Positions 1 through 7,700 of a stretch of DNA of 33,195 nucleotides are shown one piece after another. Position 1 is the first letter of the stretch. Every line of letters starts with the position of its first letter. Under the pieces are notes generated by a model. It did not search any database, was not told the DNA's origin, and saw nothing but the letters and a program-made list of their open reading frames with translations. A program made the position numbers and the translations under genes. This stretch comes from JABWCE01 sp964355045 (lineage in GTDB: Bacteria > Bacteroidota > Bacteroidia > NS11-12g > UBA9320): positions 1 to 33,195 of the forward strand of contig CAYHCM010000031.1 in the NCBI GenBank assembly GCA_964355045.1, in the 5' to 3' direction.

Positions 1-9
1 TTATTTAAG

Positions 10-759
10 ATGATTAAAGTTTTTAAAAATGAAATACCTGATTGGATAAAGGATGATGATACCTTCCTGTATCATGGCAGTAGCAATATCAGTGAATTAA
101 AATTAGATAAAGGATTAACAGCTAACTTTTCATTTATCACACAGGAGATAGTGAATGAAATCATTAACATATACGATAAAATGTATTGGTGTGGCACTCA
201 TGGTGGTGGATATGCCGTATTAAATTCATTTTCCAAAACTGATTTACATCCAAATGAAGGAAAATTATTTTTTTTAGGTGAAACAATTCAAAGATGCTCA
301 TTATTTGCATCAGAAGATTTTGCCGGTGGCGAATTAGTAAGATCCGTTTTTTACAGCATTAATGATTTGATGCAATATATAAGTAATAATGAAGTTAGGG
401 AAGAACACAAAACAACGATTGAATTGAATGCACAATATACCAGTAGGACTAATCAATATGATTTAGGCAGTTTAATAAATGAAGTTCAATCTTTGAAACC
501 TATCCTTGACGAAGTAATGAATTTAAGGAATAGTTATAAGTACGGAATAATTTATTGCTATAAAATTGAAGAATCACACTATAAATTACTTGAAGACAGA
601 GGCGGCATGGGCATCATAGTAAAAGAATCATTACCCGCCGATACGTTAAAAGCAAAATTAATTTTTGAAGTACCTATGGAAATTCATTTTGCAGATTTAT
701 TTGATAAATTGAGAAATGAAAGAACGATAACATGGGAAACAAGAATAACTTTACCTTGA
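10..759 (+). CDS. Unknown protein, possible ADP-ribosyltransferase-like fold
   Basis: This 249-residue protein is complete and starts at an ATG 10 bases into the window. I do not recognise the family. No signal peptide or membrane segment is visible, so it is probably cytoplasmic. Near the N-terminus (residues 20-25) it has LYHGSS. A Y-H-G-[ST] motif on the first strand is typical of many ADP-ribosyltransferase folds (PARP, KptA, DUF3990-like), where the His contacts NAD. The C-terminal part has a strand with IIVKE followed by LPADTLKAKLIFEV, which resembles the last Glu-containing strand and following turn of such domains. The middle (LFFLGETIQRCSLFASEDF) could hold the second motif. This is inference from pattern only. 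Alternatives include an unrelated hypothetical protein. The gene is separate from purD, which lies 248 bases downstream. Confidence 0.7.
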   Translation: MIKVFKNEIPDWIKDDDTFLYHGSSNISELKLDKGLTANFSFITQEIVNEIINIYDKMYWCGTHGGGYAVLNSFSKTDLHPNEGKLFFLGETIQRCSLFASEDFAGGELVRSVFYSINDLMQYISNNEVREEHKTTIELNAQYTSRTNQYDLGSLINEVQSLKPILDEVMNLRNSYKYGIIYCYKIEESHYKLLEDRGGMGIIVKESLPADTLKAKLIFEVPMEIHFADLFDKLRNERTITWETRITLP

Positions 760-775
760 TTCATATCACTTAGAA

Positions 776-976
776 TCAAAACCTAATAATCAACAATTCG
801 GCATATTCTACCAATGCCACTCCACCTGATGCCCATTCATTGGTAGTATAGCTGTAATTATCAAAAGCAATGGCTGAACCAATCCGGTTTAATTGGACGT
901 ATCGGTAAGCCATGCCAATATGCTGAGAAGTTCCGTCAATAATTGGCTGATAAACTCCGAGGATATAATTAATAAC
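776..976 (-). pseudogene. Possible 3' remnant of a secreted-protein gene
   Basis: Between the first gene and purD the minus strand stays open for 66 codons and ends in TGA (776-778), with a TAA directly upstream (977-979). There is no sensible start: the only internal Met follows an HIG. The encoded residues are Gly- and aromatic-rich and look like β-sheet protein, with stretches such as RYVQLNRIGSAIAFDNYSY and GGVALVEYAELLI. The pattern IGS...AELLI loosely resembles the last strands of LamG/concanavalin-type domains. The simplest reading is the tail of a gene whose 5' part was lost. A chance open frame is the main alternative. Confidence 0.3.
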
Positions 977-1007
977 TTAGAAGTTTATCCTACTTTTGCC
1001 CCAAACA

Positions 1008-2279
1008 ATGCGTATTTTAATATTAGGCTCCGGTGGCCGAGAATGTACATTTGCCTGGAAACTGGCTCAGGAAATTGCCAAAGAAAATATCTTCATAGCG
1101 CCGGGAAATGCAGGAACTGCAGCTTATGGAACCAATGTTGATTTATCCATCATGGATTTTGAAAGTATTGGTAATTTTTGTTTGTTAAATAACATTGATA
1201 CCCTTTTACCCGGTGGTGAAGATTCTTTGGTGGCCGGCATCCGCAATTATTTTGAAAGTAAAGAATCTTTAAAAAATATTTATGTTTTTGGACCTGATAA
1301 AACCGGTGCCATGTTGGAAGGCAGTAAGGAGTTTGCCAAAAAATTCATGTTTAAAAATAATATTCCAACCGCTAAATATCAATCTTTCGTAAAAGGACAG
1401 GAAGAACAGGCCAAAGAATTTTTAAAAACCATGAAACCGCCTTATGTCATTAAAGCCGACGGATTGGCAGCGGGCAAGGGAGTAGTGATACCTGAAACGT
1501 TGGCTGAGGCTGAAAACTGTATTGACCAAATGTTGATGAACAATCAATTTGGCGAAGCCGGAAATACCATTGTTATTGAAGAGTTTTTAAAAGGAATAGA
1601 AGTTTCATTTTTTGCCATAACTGATGGAAATGATTATTTTCTATTACCCGAGGCCAAAGACTATAAACGGATAGGTGAAAATGACACCGGCCCCAACACG
1701 GGTGGTATGGGAGCTGTTTCACCCGTGACTTTTGTGGATGAGGATTTTAAAAATAAAGTAATTGAAAGGGTTGTAAAACCTACCATGCACGGATTAAAAA
1801 ATGAAAAGTTTAAATACAGAGGTTTCGTTTTTTTTGGCTTGATAAATGTAGAAGGAAATCCTTATGTGATAGAATACAATTGCCGTATGGGTGATCCGGA
1901 AACTGAAGTAGTATTGCCACGATTAAAAAACAGTCTGAGTGAAATTTTGGAAAAAGCAAAAAATGGAACTTTTTCAGAGATAGTTCCTGAAATTGATACC
2001 CGATTTTGTTCGGCTGTAATGCTGGTTTCAGGTGGATATCCTGGAGATTATACCAAGGGAAAATCCATTGAAATAGGTGAAATAAAAGATAGTATTATTT
2101 TTCATGCCGGTACAAAAATTAAAGATAAGCAATTGCAAACCGCCGGTGGACGTGTAATAGCTGTGAGTTCTTTCGGAAATTCGTTAAAAGAAGCATTGGA
2201 TAAAAGCTATAAAAATATAAATAACATTACATTTGAAGGGATGAATTACAGGAAAGATATTGGGAAGGATTTGTTTTGA
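1008..2279 (+). CDS. purD: Phosphoribosylamine-glycine ligase (GAR synthetase)
   Basis: PurD joins glycine to 5-phosphoribosylamine using ATP, the second step of de novo purine synthesis, in the cytoplasm. The 423-residue product has the usual length. It opens with MRILILGSGGRE, the N-terminal PurD signature. The ATP-grasp domain shows KADGLAAGKGVVI near residues 148-160, then NTGGMGAVSP and the metal/ATP-binding RMGDPETEVVLPRL. I chose the ATG at 1008; an in-frame TTG at 996 adds only four residues and fits the family less well. The normally conserved GREH reads GREC here. No other purine gene is in the window. A hairpin follows the gene at 2312-2357. Confidence 0.96.
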   Translation: MRILILGSGGRECTFAWKLAQEIAKENIFIAPGNAGTAAYGTNVDLSIMDFESIGNFCLLNNIDTLLPGGEDSLVAGIRNYFESKESLKNIYVFGPDKTGAMLEGSKEFAKKFMFKNNIPTAKYQSFVKGQEEQAKEFLKTMKPPYVIKADGLAAGKGVVIPETLAEAENCIDQMLMNNQFGEAGNTIVIEEFLKGIEVSFFAITDGNDYFLLPEAKDYKRIGENDTGPNTGGMGAVSPVTFVDEDFKNKVIERVVKPTMHGLKNEKFKYRGFVFFGLINVEGNPYVIEYNCRMGDPETEVVLPRLKNSLSEILEKAKNGTFSEIVPEIDTRFCSAVMLVSGGYPGDYTKGKSIEIGEIKDSIIFHAGTKIKDKQLQTAGGRVIAVSSFGNSLKEALDKSYKNINNITFEGMNYRKDIGKDLF

Positions 2280-2311
2280 CCTTTAAATGTTGAACTGTGA
2301 ATGGAAGGTCA

Positions 2312-2357
2312 AACTTTTCCAAAGTTTTGGTCTCGCCTTTGGCGAGATGGAAAAGTT
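2312..2357 (+). repeat. Nested inverted repeat after purD
   Basis: An inner perfect stem TCTCGCC (2331-2337) and GGCGAGA (2341-2347) with a TTT loop lies within an outer pair AACTTTTCC (2312-2320) and GGAAAAGTT (2349-2357). There is no U-tract after it, so a rho-independent terminator is possible but not typical. It may instead be a dispersed hairpin repeat. A similar GCC-loop-GGC hairpin occurs near 26915. Confidence 0.5.
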
Positions 2358-2372
2358 AATACGAAATTAAAT

Positions 2373-2445
2373 ATTCAATAAACAATTTTCAATATTCAAT
2401 GTTCATTAGCCAGCGCAGTACATAGAACTTAGAAACATAGAACTC
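2373..2445. repeat. Dispersed AT-rich repeat and short direct repeats
   Basis: Bases 2373-2407 hold a string of TTCAAT units (ATTCAATAA, CAATTTTC, CAATGTTC). The same order of words recurs at 29293-29327 and, more loosely, at 19365-19456. Next to it the 10-mer ACATAGAACT occurs twice (about 2420 and 2436). Such low-complexity repeats are common between genes in Bacteroidota genomes. No gene lies here until 2453. Confidence 0.45.
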
Positions 2446-2452
2446 AAAAAAA

Positions 2453-2608
2453 ATGGAAATCTTAAAAAAAATATGGAGCTATATTACCTTTAAAAAGGAT
2501 AAAAATGCGGAAGGTAATTTGAATCTTAGAATGATGCATGGGATTAATAAAATTTCTATAATTATGTTTTTGATTGGAATAATAGTTCTGATTTTTAAAT
2601 GTTCCTGA
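2453..2608 (+). CDS. Small single-pass membrane protein (DUF6728-like)
   Basis: This is a 51-residue ORF. It has a basic N-terminal half (MEILKKIWSYITFKK), a middle LNLRMMHGINKISI, and a hydrophobic C-terminal segment (about residues 34-49) ending KCS. The arrangement of a basic start, an N-L-[RK]-x-MH-x-IN-[KR]-ISI core and one membrane helix matches, from memory, a family of tiny Bacteroidota proteins (DUF6728-like) of unknown function. The stop is four bases before the ATG of the cobalamin adenosyltransferase gene, so the two are probably co-transcribed. Function is unknown. Confidence 0.7.
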   Translation: MEILKKIWSYITFKKDKNAEGNLNLRMMHGINKISIIMFLIGIIVLIFKCS

Positions 2609-2612
2609 GTTA

Positions 2613-3155
2613 ATGAAAATTTATACCAAAACCGGCGACAAAGGCGAAACTTCACTTATTGGAGGGGTAAGAGTTAAAAAATCGGATATCCGTATTGAAG
2701 CTTATGGAACCGTGGATGAACTGAATTCGTGGATTGGAATTATTAGAAATATTGAAGAACTAAAGAACGTTGATTTATTTCAAAAAATTCAGGATACCTT
2801 ATTCAGTATAGGTTCACATCTGGCTTCTCACCCAGAAAAAGGAAGAATTAAATTGCCTGAAATTACTGAAAGAGATATTGATTTGCTTGAGATGGATATT
2901 GATAAAATGGAAAGTGAACTTGCCCCGTTAAAAACCTTTATCCTTCCAGGAAGTTCAATACAAAACGGATATTGCCATGTTGCCCGAACCGTTTGCCGAA
3001 GGGCAGAAAGATGTGCCGTAGAATTAGGTATCATTGAAAATGTTGAACCAATTATCATAAAATATTTAAACCGGTTATCCGACCACCTATTTGTATTATC
3101 GAGATATATTACTTTAAAGCAAAAGGGGCAAGATATTCCATGGAAGCCGGAGTAA
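2613..3155 (+). CDS. pduO: Cob(I)alamin adenosyltransferase, PduO type
   Basis: The enzyme transfers the adenosyl group of ATP to cob(I)alamin or cobyrinate diamide to make the coenzyme B12 form. At 180 residues it has the family length. The N-terminus MKIYTKTGDKGETSL is the ATP-binding signature of the PduO class. RIEAYGTVDELNS follows, and the C-terminal helices carry ARTVCRRAER, another hallmark, then LNRLSDHLFVLSRYI. It follows the small membrane-protein gene with a four-base gap. Its stop is one base from the stop of the convergent lipoprotein gene. I see no cobalamin riboswitch upstream and no other B12 gene, so it may serve salvage of imported corrinoids. Confidence 0.95.
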   Translation: MKIYTKTGDKGETSLIGGVRVKKSDIRIEAYGTVDELNSWIGIIRNIEELKNVDLFQKIQDTLFSIGSHLASHPEKGRIKLPEITERDIDLLEMDIDKMESELAPLKTFILPGSSIQNGYCHVARTVCRRAERCAVELGIIENVEPIIIKYLNRLSDHLFVLSRYITLKQKGQDIPWKPE

Positions 3156-3156
3156 A

Positions 3157-3894
3157 TTATTTTTCCCCCCGCATATACTGATCAATTTGTTGAAGTAATA
3201 ACCTTGGAAATGAGAAATGAGGTGCAATTTGAAGAGCCTTCTTAAAATAGGGAACGGCTTTCTCAATTTTTGACGCATCACCGGTTCTCTCTGCAATTTC
3301 AGCTAATATAGCTCCTTTCATATTATAACTTGCTGCTAATATAGGAACCGATTGATTAGAGCCATTTTGCGTAGGTATATCAATTTTTTTGGAGGTATCA
3401 GTAACCTGAATTATTAATAAATCGGCTAAGCTATCGGCTTCAGCAAACTTCTCATTATTAAAGCAAATGGCAGCTATTTTATATAAATAAATATAATTTT
3501 GGGTTGATTTGAACAAGGCATTAAAATTAGCTACAGCCTTATCAATATTATTCGATTGCTCATTTGCAACACCAATCAATTCAAGTAATTTGTTATTTTG
3601 TGGATACTTGGCCATCACCTGTTCGCCTAAGCGTAATCCTCCTTCAAAATTTCCTGAACGGATATATAGCCTGGCCAATGAATCTTTATATTCTAAATTG
3701 TTGGAATCGGCTAATAATAAATAATTATAGGCGAAGGCAGCAGTGGCATAATCCTTATTTTTCAGAGCCTGAGATAAAAGTTTTTTAGAATTGTCGGTCG
3801 GTTTGCAGCTTGAGATTATTAAAACGATTGCTAAAAAAGAGTAAATGGTAATAATAAATCGGGGGGTGCTTTTTTTGTGTTTTGGAAAAATCAT
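3157..3894 (-). CDS. TPR-containing lipoprotein
   Basis: This is a 245-residue protein with a lipoprotein signal: a basic N-terminus, a hydrophobic stretch (about residues 13-26) and a lipobox ending ISSC with Cys30. The mature part is a series of TPR-like helical pairs, for example DYATAAFAYNYLLLADSNN, GGLRLGEQVMAKYPQNNKLL, KAVANFNALF and AVPYFKKALQIAPHFS. Such proteins sit on the periplasmic face of a membrane and scaffold other proteins. Which partner is not visible. The gene converges on the adenosyltransferase gene with no terminator between them. The function in the cell is unknown. Confidence 0.85.
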   Translation of the reverse strand: MIFPKHKKSTPRFIITIYSFLAIVLIISSCKPTDNSKKLLSQALKNKDYATAAFAYNYLLLADSNNLEYKDSLARLYIRSGNFEGGLRLGEQVMAKYPQNNKLLELIGVANEQSNNIDKAVANFNALFKSTQNYIYLYKIAAICFNNEKFAEADSLADLLIIQVTDTSKKIDIPTQNGSNQSVPILAASYNMKGAILAEIAERTGDASKIEKAVPYFKKALQIAPHFSFPRLLLQQIDQYMRGEK

Positions 3895-4593
3895 ATAGGG
3901 TTATAAATTGATAGAGGACAAAGGTAGAGAATAGGTACATATAAAAAAATTTGAAATATTTATGTTGAGTTAATTTAATATTAAGCCGTAAAATCCAAAC
4001 CGTATTGCCTGAAAAATTAAAAAATAAAACCAGTTATTTCAGCAAAAAGAGCTAAACTATTTAGGAATTATCGTTGATTAGATGCTTAATTTGCCCCTCT
4101 AATAAGAGTTTTTTCAAAAAAAATAAATTTTAAAAGCAAACTTTTAGAGCATATTTTGACTTATGTTGCTTTTTATACCGAAGCTAAATCTTTCAGTTAA
4201 TGTCGTAATTATAGCATAGAGGGTATGACCATGGCAGCACATATCTGTTATTATTATACCTCCGTCTTATCACTTTAGTCGCATTATTAATTTTCTATAT
4301 TATGGAATATACAGCCCATTTTGGGAAATTCATCCCAAATGACCTATTTCTTTATATCTGACTTGTAAGTGTTTAAATAATTTTCAGGCCTTTGGCATAA
4401 GATTTGAGAATATATTACTAAGCAAATAAGCGTATAAATGGAAAAAATTAAAAGTTGGATAATTAAGCCTAATAATTATAGGATTATTTTTTACAAGTTA
4501 GTTTTAAAAACTCTAAATCAGAAGAATTTCATCCGATTCGTACACTTTAATAACTTACTAAGATGGATAAATAGTCAATATTCAAAGCATAAT
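3895..4593. other. Long AT-rich intergenic region
   Basis: About 700 bases lie between the lipoprotein start and the promoter of the first giant PKD gene. The plus strand is open from 4438, but the encoded residues are rich in Asn, Lys, Ile and Phe and look non-coding. I see one clean hairpin, TTTGGGA (4320-4326) with TCCCAAA (4333-4339), and no tRNA or other RNA gene. Confidence 0.6.
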
Positions 4594-4624
4594 ATTGTAT
4601 TATTCAATTATTATAATATATTTG
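4594..4624 (+). promoter_or_regulatory. Bacteroidota-type promoter for first PKD gene
   Basis: TATATTTG (4617-4624) matches the TAnnTTTG -7 box. ATTG (4594-4597), one mismatch from the -33 TTTG, lies 19 bases upstream. This puts the transcript start near 4630, downstream of an in-frame ATG at 4438 and 70 or so bases before the ATG at 4702, which supports the later start. Confidence 0.5.
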
Positions 4625-4701
4625 AAACCCGCTTTTTGTCTAATGCTCTGCAAAAGTTGGTAATATTATTTTTGCCGTTTCCCTTGTTAAAAGGATGCCG
4701 A

Positions 4702-7700
4702 ATGAAAAATAAATGCTTTACTGAAAAAAAGAATTCCTTTTTTCCATTACTTTTTTCCAGTTTATATAGAAAAAACTTGGTTCTGAGTTTTTTCTCGTTA
4801 TTTCTTTTCTTTCAAAGTTATAGTCAATGCAGCACCTTAGAATTAACGACAAATAATACTTCCTTGTGTCAGCCTGCCTTATTTAAATGGGTGGTTAAAA
4901 ATGCTCCTGCCGGCTCATCCTATTATTGGGATTTCGGAAGCGGCGGAGTGCAGGGACAAGATACTTTTTACGCCCTTTTATATACACCCGGAATAATCTC
5001 TGTTAGTGTTCAAGTCCAATTTCCGACAGGAAAAGTTTGTACCATCAGAAAAAAGAATTTCGTTGAGGTATTTGCTAAGCCGGTTCCGGCTTTTTATTCG
5101 TCGCGCCAAAAATTATGTCATGGAGCAGATACAGTAACCTACTTTGATATTACACCTAACTCTGCCAAACGCAGTTGGGTTATTGACGGCACAAATCATT
5201 ACAGTGCACCCGCAAAGCAAATACACTCCTATGCATCTACCGGAATTAAAAGACTTTCGTTAATTGTAGAAGATAGCAATGGGTGCCGGGCAATTAAAGA
5301 ATTTGATACGGCAGCCATTATTTATAAAGATGTTATATTAGATTTTTCGGCTGATAAAACCTCCGGTTGTATTATACAATCCATAAAATTTAAACCAATC
5401 ATAAATAAAAATGGTGCAAATCTGATTTCATATAATTGGTCTTTTCCGGGAGGATTCCCTATTCAACAATTTAAGGAAGATCCGGATACTATTAAATATA
5501 ATTTTGCCGGAAGTTTTTCTCCCAGCCTTGAAGTTACAACCGATAAAGGATGTGTACATACTATTACAAAACAGAATTTTATGGCTTTCGGTTTTATTGA
5601 TAGTCTCAGTATAAAAATTTCAGATACTACTATTTGTCAGCGTGGTTCATTAACTATTGAAAATATTAACAAATCTCTTCCAGGTAAATTAACCTGGAAT
5701 TTGGGAGGAATAACTTCTGTAACCAAGCCTGACCAATACACGTGCATAGCCAGATATGATACGTTAGGAAAGTTTAACGTTTCAGTTAGCTATGACTTTA
5801 ATGGATGTACTGTTTCAAAATTATTAACTAAAATTATACGCGTTAAGGGAGTTATAGCGGATTTTACATCACTGGATTATTACCATTGCCTGTTACCCCA
5901 TACTGTTCATTTTACCAATTTATCCAAATCAAATGATGCAGGTAAAATGATTTATCAATGGATGATTTATAGCGGATCAAAATTGGTAAAATCATCCAAT
6001 AATATTAATGATTCATTCAGAGTACGACAAACCGGAAGTTATGATGTAGTGCTTATAGCCAGACATGGCAATGGCTGTAAAGATACCATGTCTGAAAAAA
6101 ATTATATTCGTAGCAGGCCTATCATGCCAAATTTTGATGCAGTATATAAAGTAGGATGTATAGGTCAAAATATCGAATTTTTACAAAAAACACCTCCAAG
6201 CTCCTATAAAGCACCGGACAGATTTAACTGGACTTTTTATGATAAGGATAATACAAAAATTTTAGGATATTCAAACGATGACAATCCTAAATTTGCATAT
6301 TCAGATACGGGATTTTACTCCGTAAAGATGATTGCAGATAATGGAATTGGGTGCAAAGATTCAGTCTCAAAACTGAGCTTTATTGAAATAGTTTATCCCA
6401 AAATAAATTTTGAATTGTTAAACCCTATCATCTGTAAAAATGAAGCCCTGATTGGCAAAGGTAAATCAGAGCCGAAACGTGCTAATTTTAATTATTTCTG
6501 GTATTTGGAACACAAAAATAGTGGTACTCAACTAATAGGTCTTGATTCTGTTTTAAATAGTGGGATGAGCACAGCGGGTGAATACAATTTTAAATTTGCT
6601 CATGAAATAAATAAAGGTTGTCGTGACAGTATTGTGAATAACGATTTTATAAAAATTAACGGAATATCGGCTCAAATGCAATTGGACACTTTTAATGGGT
6701 GTACACCACTTACTGTGAAACCACAGGTTTTACTAACCGAAAATTATCATTTTGGAGATACCAGCGATCGGGTTATTTATAAATGGACGGCTTCTCCTGC
6801 TTCAAATGTTATTATTAAGAATGACACGACAGTTAACCCGGAATTTACATTTAATACAACAGGTGAATATAAAATAAATTTAGAGGTAATTAATACCACA
6901 GGGTGCAGACATAACATATCGTCACAGTCTATTTATGTTGGTGTTAAAGCCGCTTTCGATGTATCCGATTATGTTGTTTGTGCCAATAGTGAAATACTTT
7001 TAACCGACCGTTCATACCTGTTGCCTACCAATATCAAATGGCTGCTCGAACCGGATGCTATTACTGCAAACGCACTTGACCAAAACCAAATTAATATTAA
7101 GTATAATAATGACGGTAATCACAAAGTTGGTTTGGTAGCTGCCAAATTAAATCAATGCTTCGATACTGTATATAAAACGGTGAAGTCAATAATTGTAAAA
7201 GCAGATTTGTTAGCCTTAGAAACGACAATGAAATGTGCACCGGTTTATGCACAGTTTATTTCCAGTTCTAAATATGCCGATTCATTAAAATGGGATTTTG
7301 GCGACAGCAATATAGTTACCACTACGGATGCTTTTGTTGCCAATATTTATCGAAAAAACTCCGGTTCCAAAAAAGGATTTGATATTTCTTTAATAGCTAA
7401 AAGTAATGAAGGATGCAGCGATACATTATCAATAAAAAACTATATTTATGTACTTGGACCTGTTCCTAGATTTGAGTTATCAAACGCTAATGGTTGTGAA
7501 CCTTTGTTGGTTAAATTTAAAAATACAAGTACGGATGTATTTAAACATTATCTCAACTATGACGATGGCTCTCCGTTAGATTCTACTTTTGACAAAAATT
7601 GGTATTCTATAATAACCGCCGGCCTTGATACCCAAAAATTTATTCCCCGAATGTATGCTATAGATTCATTGGGTTGCAAAGCTACTTATGAAAGCCCTGT

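Noticed and set aside
893..1141. 82-residue plus-strand ORF overlapping the start of purD
   Set aside because: Out of frame with purD and without recognisable content; the purD frame is certain.
2280..2612. Cobalamin riboswitch before the adenosyltransferase gene
   Set aside because: The gap is mostly filled by the small membrane-protein gene and repeats; no B12-box-like sequence is seen.
4320..4339. Hairpin as a terminator for an upstream gene
   Set aside because: No plus-strand gene ends nearby and there is no T-tract; left only as a note in the intergenic entry.
4438..4701. N-terminal extension of the first giant protein
   Set aside because: It would put 88 Asn/Lys/Ile-rich residues before a signal peptide, and a promoter lies inside it at 4594-4624. 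The paralogue starts at the signal peptide.
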